This document shows, in pieces, positions 35,316 through 44,444 of a DNA stretch of 64,000 nucleotides. The translations under genes were made by a program, and so were the position numbers. Under the pieces are notes generated by a model. The model saw nothing but the letters and a program-made list of their open reading frames with translations. It was not told the DNA's origin and did no database searches. Origin of the DNA: an uncultured Prevotellaceae bacterium (GTDB lineage: Bacteria; Bacteroidota; Bacteroidia; Bacteroidales; Bacteroidaceae); assembly GCA_900315455.1 (NCBI GenBank), contig OMZE01000015.1, forward strand, positions 1-64,000, in the 5' to 3' direction. Numbering within the stretch: the stretch's first letter is position 1; each line of letters starts with the position of its first letter.

Positions 35316-36020
35316 ATGAAGAAAATTGTGATATTGACCGGTGCCGGCATGTCGGTGGAGAGTGGCCTGAAGACTTTCCGCGATGCCGATGGCCTATGGG
35401 AGAATTACCCAGTGGCACAGGTGGCTACCCATGAGGGGTGGCTGAACGACCCCACACTCGTCACGAAGTTCTACAATATGTTGCGGAAGAAAAACCTGTC
35501 GGCGAAACCCAACAAGGGTCATGAGTTGGTGGCTGCCCTGCAGGACTTCTACGATGTGACGGTGGTGACGCAGAATGTAGACAACCTGCACGAGGCGGCT
35601 GGCAGTAAAAAGGTGGTGCATCTGCACGGCGAGTTGATGAAGGTGTGTTCGAGCATCGACCCCTACGACCCACGCTACATCCAGACGCTCACAGCGGAGA
35701 ATCCCGAGGTGGAAATAGGTGCTAAGGCGGGCGACGGTTCGCTGCTCCGTCCGCATATCGTGTTTTTCAACGAGGCGGTGCCGATGATAGAGGTGGCGGT
35801 GGAAAAATGCCTTGAGGCCGACATCTTCATCATCATAGGAACCTCGCTGGTGGTCTATCCTGCTGCCGGACTGGTGAGGTATGTGCCTGAGCGCGCTCCC
35901 ATCTACCTCATCGACCCGGGCGATGTGCGGATACCCGAGACATCGCGTTTCGAGCACCTGAAGATGGGTGCCTCGGATGGTATGCGCATCCTCTACGAGC
36001 GGCTGGTTCAGCAGGCTTAG
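35316..36020 (+). CDS. Sirtuin-type NAD-dependent protein deacylase, zinc-less form
   Basis: Removes acyl groups from lysines using NAD. The 234-residue protein has GAGMSVESGL, TFRD at 20-23, TQNVDNLHE (85-93) and the catalytic His104 in HLHGE. It lacks the paired CxxC zinc sites: Cys111 is the only cysteine in the zinc region. Tyr53 matches the Tyr of the desuccinylase YxxR motif, but the Arg is displaced by one residue (YNMLR), so acyl preference is uncertain. The stop codon overlaps that of the convergent cotransporter gene. Confidence 0.9.
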   Translation: MKKIVILTGAGMSVESGLKTFRDADGLWENYPVAQVATHEGWLNDPTLVTKFYNMLRKKNLSAKPNKGHELVAALQDFYDVTVVTQNVDNLHEAAGSKKVVHLHGELMKVCSSIDPYDPRYIQTLTAENPEVEIGAKAGDGSLLRPHIVFFNEAVPMIEVAVEKCLEADIFIIIGTSLVVYPAAGLVRYVPERAPIYLIDPGDVRIPETSRFEHLKMGASDGMRILYERLVQQA

Positions 36021-37735
36021 GCTTCTTTCTTGCGGGTGCCCATACGGGCTTCTACCACGTTCACTACGTAGTCGCCGAGTTTCTCGCACTCGGCGATGAT
36101 GTCCATGTAGATGGTGCCCACGCCATAGGAGTATTCGTGATTGTTGATGTCGTTGATGTTCTGCGACCTCAACTGGTTGCGGTAGTTGTTGATTTCGTTC
36201 TCGATGTTGAACGAACTGTTCACGTTGAACGACTCCTTCCTGCCGCTCAGCAACGAGTTCATCTGGTCGAGGGCATGGTTGGTGAGTTCCATCATCTGGT
36301 GCAGGCGCTCATATTGCTTGTCGGTGAAATGGTCTTGGTTCTTCTGCACCTTGCGGTTGATGGTGCGCGCCATGTTGTAGCAGGAGTCGCCGATACTCTC
36401 GAGCTCGGAGATTTCGCGCAGCATGGCGCGAATCTTTCTCTTGGTATCATCGCTCAGGTGGGCGTCCGACACCTGGTCGAGGTATTTGGCAATCTCTATC
36501 TCCATGTTGTCGGAGATACCCTCGTATTTCTCTATGCGGGCGAAGAGTTTGCTGAATTTCTGCTTGTCTTTCTCGGTGAGCAACTCGCGCACCATGCCAA
36601 ACATCCGCTGCATACGCTCGGCAAACGACCGTATCTCCTTCTGTGCTTCCAATACAGAGAGTTCGGGGGTCTTCATGATGCCCGAAGTGATGAAGTGAAG
36701 CCGGAAGTCTTCCTCCTCTTCCTCGGTCTTTCCCTTGATGACCCAGCACACAAACCGTTTGAGGTAGGGGATGAACCAAATCTGTAGGAGGGTGTTGATG
36801 ACGTTGAAGATGGTGTGGAAGGCGGCGAGCACAAAACTGGCCTTGGCCAGGTTGGCGGCATAGCCGGGCTGCCCGCTGTCCATATGGCGGTCGAAGCCGA
36901 TGAGAGAGCAGATGAGGTTGGCGAAGGGCTGCAGCAGGAGCAGTGCCCATATCACGCCGATGACGTTGATGGTGAAGTGGGCGAGGGCGGCACGGCGGGC
37001 CGACGTGTTGGCTTTCAGCGCCACGATGTTGGCAGTGATGGTAGTACCGATGTTCTCGCCGAGCACGAGCATGATGCCCTGGTCGATATGAAGCACTCCT
37101 GTGAAGCAGAGCGTCATCGTGATGGCCATGATGGCTGCCGACGACTGCACGCAGAGGGTAAGCACCAAGCCCACGAGCAGGAAAAAGAAGGAGTTCCAGA
37201 AGTTGGGCTCGCTGAACTGTTGGAAGAATTGGTTGATGGTGGCACTCGTCTCGGGGTCGTCTACCAGCGAGGTGCCGGTATACCTGAGGGTGCTCAGACC
37301 GAGGAAGAGGAATGCCACGCCGAAGAGGAAGTCGCCTACGATGCGGCGGTTCTTCATGTATGTCAGTATTATGCCGAGGAAGAAGGCCGGATAAATGAGG
37401 TAGTTGACGTTGAACACGTCGGGGAGCGACATAATCCAGGCGGTGACGGTGGTGCCGATATGCGCGCCCATAATTACGCTGATGGCCTGCACGAGAGTGA
37501 GCAGTCCGGCGTTGACGAACGACACGGTCATCAGCGTGGTGGCGGTGGAACTCTGCACGGCTGCGGTGACGAAAATACCAGTGAGCATGCCGGTGAAGCG
37601 GTTGGTGGTCATTGCGCCGAGGACATGGCGCAATTGTGGTCCGACCATCTTCTGCAAACTATCACTCATGGATTTCATACCAAACATGAGGAGTGCCAGA
37701 GAGCCGAGCAACTTAAAAACTATCCAAATCGACAT
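36017..37735 (-). CDS. Na/Pi cotransporter family protein with PhoU-like domain
   Basis: A 572-residue membrane protein of the NptA/PNaS family. It has two inverted-repeat transport halves marked by QSSTATT near the N-terminus and QSSAA about 160 residues later, around nine hydrophobic segments, then a cytoplasmic PhoU-like helical domain from about residue 355. It likely takes up phosphate with sodium, the PhoU part sensing or gating. Its TAA overlaps the TAG of the convergent sirtuin gene, leaving no terminator between them. Confidence 0.9.
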   Translation of the reverse strand: MSIWIVFKLLGSLALLMFGMKSMSDSLQKMVGPQLRHVLGAMTTNRFTGMLTGIFVTAAVQSSTATTLMTVSFVNAGLLTLVQAISVIMGAHIGTTVTAWIMSLPDVFNVNYLIYPAFFLGIILTYMKNRRIVGDFLFGVAFLFLGLSTLRYTGTSLVDDPETSATINQFFQQFSEPNFWNSFFFLLVGLVLTLCVQSSAAIMAITMTLCFTGVLHIDQGIMLVLGENIGTTITANIVALKANTSARRAALAHFTINVIGVIWALLLLQPFANLICSLIGFDRHMDSGQPGYAANLAKASFVLAAFHTIFNVINTLLQIWFIPYLKRFVCWVIKGKTEEEEEDFRLHFITSGIMKTPELSVLEAQKEIRSFAERMQRMFGMVRELLTEKDKQKFSKLFARIEKYEGISDNMEIEIAKYLDQVSDAHLSDDTKRKIRAMLREISELESIGDSCYNMARTINRKVQKNQDHFTDKQYERLHQMMELTNHALDQMNSLLSGRKESFNVNSSFNIENEINNYRNQLRSQNINDINNHEYSYGVGTIYMDIIAECEKLGDYVVNVVEARMGTRKKEA

Positions 37736-37819
37736 AAATGATAAAAATTATTCAGAAATAATCCCTATTCTCGTTTTTTCTCACTACTTTTACAAGCCAA
37801 ATCAATAAATGACAATGCT

Positions 37820-39481
37820 ATGAGAGAAATGCTAAAAATCCGCTGCAAAAATAATAAAAAAATCCAAAAATTCCCTATGGGGAGCAGGCTTTCTGAGATT
37901 TTTTCGGGATTCGGGCTGGAAATGCCTTACGGACCCATAAGCGCGAAGGTGAACAACAGGGTGATGGGTCTTGACTTCAGGCTCTACCACAACAAAGACG
38001 TGGAGTTTCTCGACATCACCCACCCCTCGGGTCACCGTGCTTATACACGCACTCTATTCTTCGTGCTGTGCAAGGCTGTGCACGACCTCTATCCCCAAGG
38101 GAGCGTGGTCATCGATATCCCCGTCTCCAACGGTTATTTCTGCAATATGCGACTCGGCCATGAGGTGACCGAGCAGGACGTCGATGCGCTGCGGAAGCGG
38201 ATGCAGCAAATCATCGACGACGACATGCGCATCGTGAGGCATGAGTGTCCGGTAGATGAGGCTGCCGAAATCTTCGAGAAGAGGGGCACCAGTTCCAAGG
38301 TGAAACTCATGCAGACCATCGGCGACCTCTATACGGTGTATTACGAACTCGGCGGGTATGCCGACTACTACTATGGCGCCTTGCTGCCCAGTACGGGAAG
38401 GCTGCACCTCTTCGACCTGGCAAAATATTACGATGGCATGCTGCTGCGCATCCCACGGATAGACGACCCCTCACAGTTGGGCGAGATGATAGTGCAAGAC
38501 AAGATGTTCGGTATCTTCAAGGAGCACCACCAGTGGCAGAACATCTTGGGTATCAGTACGGTGGGCGACTTCAACGTGTCGGTGTCGAAAGGCTATGCGT
38601 CGTCTATCGTCAACATCTCGGAGGCCTTGCAGGAGAAGAAGATTGCGAAGATAGCCGAGGATATCGCACAGCGCGACGGCGTGCGTATCGTGCTGATTTC
38701 CGGACCATCGTCGAGTGGCAAGACTACCACCTGCAAACGATTGTCCATTCAGTTGGTTTGCAACGGCCGCCGACCGGTGATGATGTCGCTCGACGACTAT
38801 TTCGTCGACCGTGACAACACCCCGAGAGATGCTAAGGGCGACTACGACTTCGAGAGTCTCTATGCCCTCAATATCCCTCTGCTCAACCAGCAACTCAATG
38901 CGCTCCTCGCAGGCGAGGAGGTGGAACTGCCCAAGTATAATTTCCAGAAAGGGAAGAGCGAAAAGAGTGGCAAGCGCCTGAAACTCAACCCCTCCGACAT
39001 CCTCGTCATCGAGGGCATCCATGCCCTCAACCCCGAACTCACCTCACATATCCCCGAAGCGCAGAAATACAGGGTCTACGCCTCGGCACTCACCACTATC
39101 CTGCTCGACAATCACAACTACATCCCCACTACCGACAACCGGCTCCTGCGACGCATCATCCGCGACGACAAATACCGTGGTGTGTCAGCCCAGGAAACCA
39201 TCCGGCGGTGGCCGTCGGTGAGGGCAGGCGAACAGAAGTGGATTTTCCCCTATCAGGAGAATGCCGACGCGATGTTCAACACGGCGATGATCTACGAACT
39301 GGCTGTCATCAAACAGCAGGCTCGGCAGTTGCTCGAAAGGGTGCCCAACAAGGCCGAGGAGTTCTCCGAGGCTTATAGGCTCAACAAGTTCTTGAGTTAT
39401 TTCGTCGACATCCCTTCCGACCAGTTGCCCTATACCTCGCTCCTCAGGGAGTTCCTGGGCGGCAGTTCGTTTATCTACTAG
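37820..39481 (+). CDS. Nucleoside kinase (uridine kinase-like) with ThrRS-like N-terminal domains
   Basis: A 553-residue protein. The first 60 residues resemble a TGS-like fold, residues about 60-220 resemble the second additional domain of threonyl-tRNA synthetase, and about 285-490 form a phosphoribulokinase/uridine kinase domain with Walker A GPSSSGKTTT and a DDYF segment. This fusion is common in Bacteroidetes and clostridia. Phosphorylation of uridine or another nucleoside is inferred. The role of the synthetase-like part is unknown. Its TAG stop lies in the first unit of a CTAG tandem repeat. Confidence 0.87.
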   Translation: MREMLKIRCKNNKKIQKFPMGSRLSEIFSGFGLEMPYGPISAKVNNRVMGLDFRLYHNKDVEFLDITHPSGHRAYTRTLFFVLCKAVHDLYPQGSVVIDIPVSNGYFCNMRLGHEVTEQDVDALRKRMQQIIDDDMRIVRHECPVDEAAEIFEKRGTSSKVKLMQTIGDLYTVYYELGGYADYYYGALLPSTGRLHLFDLAKYYDGMLLRIPRIDDPSQLGEMIVQDKMFGIFKEHHQWQNILGISTVGDFNVSVSKGYASSIVNISEALQEKKIAKIAEDIAQRDGVRIVLISGPSSSGKTTTCKRLSIQLVCNGRRPVMMSLDDYFVDRDNTPRDAKGDYDFESLYALNIPLLNQQLNALLAGEEVELPKYNFQKGKSEKSGKRLKLNPSDILVIEGIHALNPELTSHIPEAQKYRVYASALTTILLDNHNYIPTTDNRLLRRIIRDDKYRGVSAQETIRRWPSVRAGEQKWIFPYQENADAMFNTAMIYELAVIKQQARQLLERVPNKAEEFSEAYRLNKFLSYFVDIPSDQLPYTSLLREFLGGSSFIY

Positions 39482-39548
39482 ATGCTCTAGATTTTCTAGT
39501 TTTCTAGATACTCTAGAATCTCTAGTTTTTCTGGATGCTCTAGAGCCC
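39478..39548 (+). repeat. Degenerate 9-base CTAG tandem repeat
   Basis: CTAG occurs at 39478, 39487, 39496, 39504, 39513, 39522 and 39540, spaced 9, 9, 8, 9, 9 and 18; the missing position reads CTGG. The unit approximates CTAGATNCT. It starts in the kinase stop codon and runs into the next hairpin. Confidence 0.85.
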
Positions 39549-39549
39549 C

Positions 39550-39595
39550 AAGTCTCTAAGGTCCTTAGGATATTCAAGGGTCTTAGAGACTTTTT
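39550..39595 (+). terminator. Terminator after the nucleoside kinase gene
   Basis: Arms AAGTCTCTAAG (39550-39560) and CTTAGAGACTT (39582-39592) pair perfectly, enclose a 21-base loop and are followed by a T run to 39595. Confidence 0.75.
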
Positions 39596-39707
39596 GCATA
39601 TATATGCTTTTCATCAAGACTTCTTGTATATTCTTTCTGTAGTGTTTGATATTTATGCAGAATATAATCGTAATATGCAGACTTTTTGATTTTTTATTCA
39701 AAAACAT

Positions 39708-39738
39708 TTTGCCAATTCAATAGTTTTTAAGAACTTTG
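39708..39738 (+). promoter_or_regulatory. Likely promoter of korAB
   Basis: TTTG (39708-39711), a 19-base spacer and GAACTTTG (39731-39738) fit the Bacteroidetes promoter except for one base in the -7 box. The leader of about 120 bases shows no riboswitch I recognise. Confidence 0.5.
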
Positions 39739-39863
39739 CAGCCGATTGGATAAAACCTATCCTTGTTTTTGTTATTCAAAGGATTATAAGACTTCGTTCT
39801 ACATAGATGCTGAGGTCTGGTGACAAGGGATTGTAGAGAACCCATTTTAAATTATTATTCATA

Positions 39864-41714
39864 ATGGCAGAACAATTGGAAATTAAGGAATTAGACCACG
39901 TCGTAGTGCGCTTCTCTGGCGACTCCGGCGATGGTATGCAGTTGGCAGGTAACATCTTTTCTACCGTGTCGGCTTCAGTAGGTAACGGCATCTCCACATT
40001 TCCTGATTATCCGGCAGACATCCGCGCCCCACAAGGGTCGCTCACCGGTGTGTCGGGATTTCAGGTGCATATTGGTCAGGGTAAGGTCTATACCCCGGGT
40101 GACCTGTGCGACGTGCTCGTGGCGATGAACGCCGCGGCGCTCAAGACACAGTACCGCTATGCCAAGCCCCAGGCCACCATCATCATCGATACCGACAGTT
40201 TCGGTCCGAACGACCTGAAGAAGGCGGCTTTCCAGACCGACGACTACCTGGGCGAGATGGGCATCGACCCCGACCGTGTGGTGGCTTGTCCCATCACGAA
40301 GATGGTGAAAGACTGTCTGGCCGACAGCGGCATGGACAACAAGGCGGTGCTGAAATGCCGCAACATGTTCGCCCTCGGACTGGTGTGCTGGCTGTTCAAC
40401 CGTGACCTCAACCTGGTCAATAATTTCCTGCGCGAGAAGTTCGCCAAGAAACCCGCAATAGCCGAGAACAACATCAAGGTGGTGCAGGCTGGCTTCGACT
40501 ACGGTCACAACGTGCATGCCTCAGTGCCCGCCACCTACCGCATCGAGTCGAAGTCGAAGGTGAAGGGACGCTATATGGACATCACCGGCAACAAGGCCAC
40601 TGCCTACGGCCTCATCGCCGCTGCTGAGAAGGCTGGACTGAAACTCTATCTCGGCAGTTATCCCATTACTCCCGCCACCGACATCCTGCATGAGTTGTCG
40701 AAACATAAGTCATGCGGCGTCATCACCGTGCAGTGCGAGGACGAGATTTCGGGATGTGCCAGTGCCATCGGCGCTGCCTTCGCCGGTGCCCTCGCCGCTA
40801 CCTCCACCTCCGGTCCTGGCATCTGCCTGAAATCGGAGGCGATGAATCTCGCTGTCATCGATGAGTTGCCATTGGTGGTCATCGACGTGCAGCGCGGTGG
40901 TCCCTCTACCGGACTTCCCACGAAGAGCGAGCAGACCGACCTGCTGCAGGCCCTCTATGGCCGCAACGGCGAGTCGCCCATGCCGGTGATTGCCGCCAGC
41001 AGTCCCACGGCATGTTTCGACGCGGTTTATGCCGCCGCGAAGATTGCCCTCGAGCACCTCACACCGGTCATCCTGCTCACCGATGCCTATGTGGCCAACG
41101 GTTCGGCAGCATGGAAACTGCCCAGTCTCGACGAACTGCCCGCCATCCGTCCGCACTACGTCACCGAGGCGCAAAAAGGCAACTACACCCCCTACGAGCG
41201 CGACCCGCAGTCGCTCGTGCGCTACTGGGCCATCCCGGGCCAGGAGGGCTACACCCATATCATCGGCGGTCTGGAGAAAGACGGTGCCACGGGCGCCATC
41301 TCCACCGAGCCCGAGAACCACGACCGGATGTGCCGTCTGCGCGCGGAGAAGGTGGCACGCATCCCTGTGCCCGACGTGGAGGTGGCAGGTGATGCCGACG
41401 ATGCCGAACTCCTTGTCGTGGGCTTCGGCGGCACCTATGGCCATCTCTATTCGGCCATGGAGGAGTTGCGCCAGAAAGGCCATAAGGTGGCCCTTGCCCA
41501 TTTCGAGTATATCAACCCGTTGCCAGCCAACACCGCCGAGGTGCTCAGGCGCTACCCACGTGTGGTGGTGGCAGAGCAGAACCTCGGACAGTTTGCCGCC
41601 TACCTCCGTTCTAAGGTCGACGGCTTCGTGCCCAGTCAGTTCAATCAGGTGAAAGGCCAGCCCTTCGTGGTGGCAGAGTTGGTAAAGGCATTCGAGGAAA
41701 TAATCAATCAATAA
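39864..41714 (+). CDS. korA: 2-oxoglutarate:ferredoxin oxidoreductase, fused gamma-alpha subunit
   Basis: Part of the oxygen-sensitive enzyme that interconverts 2-oxoglutarate and succinyl-CoA with ferredoxin. In the 616-residue chain the gamma domain is at about 10-190 (start VVRFSGDSGDGMQLAGN) and the alpha (pyrimidine-binding) domain follows from about 225 with LGSYPITPATDILHEL. The fusion is usual for Bacteroidetes KorA. It is followed by korB after 15 bases. 2-oxoglutarate is preferred by homology to Kor; another 2-oxoacid remains possible. Confidence 0.92.
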   Translation: MAEQLEIKELDHVVVRFSGDSGDGMQLAGNIFSTVSASVGNGISTFPDYPADIRAPQGSLTGVSGFQVHIGQGKVYTPGDLCDVLVAMNAAALKTQYRYAKPQATIIIDTDSFGPNDLKKAAFQTDDYLGEMGIDPDRVVACPITKMVKDCLADSGMDNKAVLKCRNMFALGLVCWLFNRDLNLVNNFLREKFAKKPAIAENNIKVVQAGFDYGHNVHASVPATYRIESKSKVKGRYMDITGNKATAYGLIAAAEKAGLKLYLGSYPITPATDILHELSKHKSCGVITVQCEDEISGCASAIGAAFAGALAATSTSGPGICLKSEAMNLAVIDELPLVVIDVQRGGPSTGLPTKSEQTDLLQALYGRNGESPMPVIAASSPTACFDAVYAAAKIALEHLTPVILLTDAYVANGSAAWKLPSLDELPAIRPHYVTEAQKGNYTPYERDPQSLVRYWAIPGQEGYTHIIGGLEKDGATGAISTEPENHDRMCRLRAEKVARIPVPDVEVAGDADDAELLVVGFGGTYGHLYSAMEELRQKGHKVALAHFEYINPLPANTAEVLRRYPRVVVAEQNLGQFAAYLRSKVDGFVPSQFNQVKGQPFVVAELVKAFEEIINQ

Positions 41715-41729
41715 GAGGAGGATAAAATC

Positions 41730-42737
41730 ATGAGCGAATATACAGCACAAGATTATAAGAAAGGCCAGCCACGTTGGTGTCCTGGCTGCGGCGACCACTT
41801 CTTCCTGGCCTCGCTGCATAAGGCCATGGCCGAGGTGGGCGTGGCTCCCCATCAGATGGCAGTCATCTCGGGCATCGGCTGTAGCAGCCGCCTGCCCTAT
41901 TATGTGAGCACCTATGCCATGCAGACCATCCACGGCCGTGCGGCTTCCATCGCCACGGGCGCTAAGGTGGCCAATCCCGACCTCACCGTATGGCAGGTGA
42001 GCGGCGACGGCGACGGCCTTGCCATCGGCGGCAACCATTTCATCCATGCCATGCGCCGCAATATCGACATCAACATGATATTGCTCAACAACCGCATCTA
42101 TGGTCTCACCAAGGGACAGTATTCCCCAACCTCACCACGTGGCTTCGTCTCGAAGTCGAGTCCTTACGGCACGGTGGAAGACCCCTTCCGCCCGGCAGAA
42201 CTGTGCTTCGGCGCTCGTGGACGGTTCTTCGCCCGTGCGGTGGCCACCGATGCGGCAGGGACGGTCGACGTGCTCAAGGCAGCATATTACCATAAGGGTG
42301 CCGCGGTGTGCGAGATTCTGCAGAACTGCGTGATTTTCAACAACGGTGCCTACGACCCCATCTATAACAAGGAGGGGCGCAAGAAAAATGCTATTTATGT
42401 GCGCCACGGCGAGAAACTGGTCTTCGGCGAGAACAATGAGTTTGGTCTCGTGCAGGAGGGTTTCGGACTGAAGGTGGTGCGTATCGGTGAGGATGGTGTC
42501 ACCCTCGACGACATCCTCGTCCACGATGCCCACTGTGAGGACAACACGCTGCAACTGAAATTGGCGATGATGGACAATGAGCACGGCTTCCCCGTGGCTT
42601 TGGGTGTCATCCGCGACGTCGAGGCTCCCACCTACGATGCGGCAGTGGCAGAACAGATTGAGCAGGTGAAGGCACAGAAGAAATACCACAACTTCACAGA
42701 ACTGCTGGAGACCAACGATACCTGGGAGGTAAAGTAA
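41730..42737 (+). CDS. korB: 2-oxoglutarate:ferredoxin oxidoreductase, beta subunit
   Basis: The thiamine-diphosphate subunit, 335 residues. It begins with the iron-sulfur motif WCPGCG (Cys17 and Cys20), Cys51 is a further ligand candidate, and the TPP motif runs from GDGD (92-95) to the NN pair at 120-121. Together with KorA it links the reductive branch of the TCA pathway, fed by the fumarate reductase at the start of the window, to glutamate precursors. A strong terminator follows. Confidence 0.94.
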   Translation: MSEYTAQDYKKGQPRWCPGCGDHFFLASLHKAMAEVGVAPHQMAVISGIGCSSRLPYYVSTYAMQTIHGRAASIATGAKVANPDLTVWQVSGDGDGLAIGGNHFIHAMRRNIDINMILLNNRIYGLTKGQYSPTSPRGFVSKSSPYGTVEDPFRPAELCFGARGRFFARAVATDAAGTVDVLKAAYYHKGAAVCEILQNCVIFNNGAYDPIYNKEGRKKNAIYVRHGEKLVFGENNEFGLVQEGFGLKVVRIGEDGVTLDDILVHDAHCEDNTLQLKLAMMDNEHGFPVALGVIRDVEAPTYDAAVAEQIEQVKAQKKYHNFTELLETNDTWEVK

Positions 42738-42785
42738 CCTCCTCTGGTTTCTCACGATAAAAGAGAACCCCTCTCTTTACGGCTT

Positions 42786-42830
42786 CACCCCCCGCCAGAC
42801 ACATTTTGTGACTTGGCGGGGGGTGTTTTT
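42786..42830 (+). terminator. Terminator after korB
   Basis: A perfect GC-rich 12-base stem CACCCCCCGCCA (42786-42797) and TGGCGGGGGGTG (42814-42825) is followed by a run of T residues. Confidence 0.9.
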
Positions 42831-42850
42831 TAATGCGGTGAATGCCGTGG

Positions 42851-44422
42851 TCAGAGGGCATTCATCACCTCTAACGCCTTGAGCACGATGGGGTTGGTCT
42901 CATTCATAACCCTGTAGTATTCGGTCATGTCCCACAGGTCGCGGGCGATGAGGGCCTTGAGTTGGGCGGTCAGGTAGGGTAGGGTACGGGTCAGTTCGTC
43001 GTCATCGGCAGGTTTCACGCCGTCTTCTGCCGCCTTACTGACGATGGAGTCGATGAGGCTCTGCGGCACCTCAAACGAGTGATTGAACTCCTCGAAGGTC
43101 TTGTACTGCTTCTTGAGTTGCTTGCGGTGGCTGTCGATGAACCTCATGTTGGCGTTGATGATGTAGTTCTTCGCCGACAGTTGGCGGTGGAACGGTGTGT
43201 AGCGGGTGGTGTCGAGGGGCACGAAATGGTCGGGCATGATGCCACCGCCACCATATACCGTGCGGTGCTCGCGGAGGGTTTGGAACTTCAGCGAATCGGC
43301 AAAATGGATGCTGTCGGCACTCATCAACTCTCCGTTCTTCAGGCGGTTGTCGAGGTCCCTGGCGTAGTCCTTGTTGTTGCCCTTGGTATATGGCTTCTGG
43401 ATGCAGCGTCCCGAAGGGGTGTAGTAATGGGCGATGGTGAGACGTATCATTGAACCGTCGTCGAACTCCAATGGCCGTTGCACGAGACCCTTGCCGAAGG
43501 AGCGGCGGCCAACGATGATGCCGCGGTCCTGGTCCTGGAACGCCCCTGCCATAATCTCCGAGGCCGATGCGCTGAACTCATTGATGAGCACCACCACCTC
43601 GCCGGAGAACCGCTTCCTACCGTCGGCACGGTATTCCATGCGTGGGTTGCTGCGCCCCTCGGTATAGACTATCATGTCGCCCCGTTCGAGGAAGTCGTTG
43701 ATGATGGTGGCAGCCGACTGCAGATAGCCGCCGCCGTTGTCCTGCAGGTCGATGATAAGGCGGGTGATGCCCTGTTCGGTGAGTTTGTCTAACGCTTCGC
43801 TGAACTCATTGTAGGTGGTAGCCCCGAAGTTGCCGATGCGGATATAGCCGATGCCGGGACGGATGACATACGACGCATCGAGGGAGTGCACGGGAATGAC
43901 ATCGCGCACGATAGTGAAAGGCAGCAGTTCCTTGAACCCCTGTCGCTTCACCTTCAGCACCACCTTCGTGCCTTTGGGGCCGCGCAGGCGCCGCATGATG
44001 TCTTCCTTCGACATCTTCACGCCGGCGATGGCGGTGTCGTTGACGATGACGATGCGGTCGCCGGCGATGATGCCGCCCCGCTCAGAAGGTCCGCCCGCGA
44101 TGGTCTGTATCACCACAAGGGTGTCTTCCATCATGTTGAACTGCACGCCGATACCCTCGAAGTTGCCCTCCAGCGACTCATTGAGCGCCTTCACCTCCTT
44201 AGCGGTGGAGTAGGTGGAATGGGGGTCGAGTTTCTCGAGCATTCCACGGATGGCATCCTCTACGAGTTTGTTCTCGTTGACGGTGTCGACATACAGGTTG
44301 GTGATGGCCATCTCTGCCCATTGGAGTTTGGCTTTCGGACTTTCCGACCTCAGGCGCTGGGCGCACAGGGTGGTGGCAGTGAGCAGCAGCATGGCTGCCA
44401 GGGTGTAAAATTTTCTTTTCAT
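42851..44422 (-). CDS. S41 family C-terminal processing peptidase
   Basis: Periplasmic serine protease of 523 residues with a signal peptide ending near TLCAQ, a PDZ domain at about 75-165 (GIGVQFNM...GGPSERGG), and the S41 catalytic region with NEFSASASEI carrying the Ser and RRSFGKGLVQ carrying the Lys of the Ser-Lys dyad. It probably trims or degrades envelope proteins. It follows parE by 22 bases, a pairing of unclear meaning, and converges on korB. Confidence 0.92.
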   Translation of the reverse strand: MKRKFYTLAAMLLLTATTLCAQRLRSESPKAKLQWAEMAITNLYVDTVNENKLVEDAIRGMLEKLDPHSTYSTAKEVKALNESLEGNFEGIGVQFNMMEDTLVVIQTIAGGPSERGGIIAGDRIVIVNDTAIAGVKMSKEDIMRRLRGPKGTKVVLKVKRQGFKELLPFTIVRDVIPVHSLDASYVIRPGIGYIRIGNFGATTYNEFSEALDKLTEQGITRLIIDLQDNGGGYLQSAATIINDFLERGDMIVYTEGRSNPRMEYRADGRKRFSGEVVVLINEFSASASEIMAGAFQDQDRGIIVGRRSFGKGLVQRPLEFDDGSMIRLTIAHYYTPSGRCIQKPYTKGNNKDYARDLDNRLKNGELMSADSIHFADSLKFQTLREHRTVYGGGGIMPDHFVPLDTTRYTPFHRQLSAKNYIINANMRFIDSHRKQLKKQYKTFEEFNHSFEVPQSLIDSIVSKAAEDGVKPADDDELTRTLPYLTAQLKALIARDLWDMTEYYRVMNETNPIVLKALEVMNAL

Positions 44423-44444
44423 GTGTAGATGATATCCTCGTTGT

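Larger units (their letters stand above)
39482..39863. other. Intergenic region between the nucleoside kinase and korA
   Basis: This 382-base gap holds the CTAG tandem repeat, then a terminator hairpin at 39550-39595, then AT-rich sequence without visible genes, and a promoter for korAB at 39708-39738 with a leader of about 120 bases. Confidence 0.8.

Noticed and set aside
39593..39863. Riboswitch in the korAB leader
   Set aside because: The leader is AT-rich, with no conserved riboswitch core that I can recognise and no terminator-antiterminator pair before the start codon.
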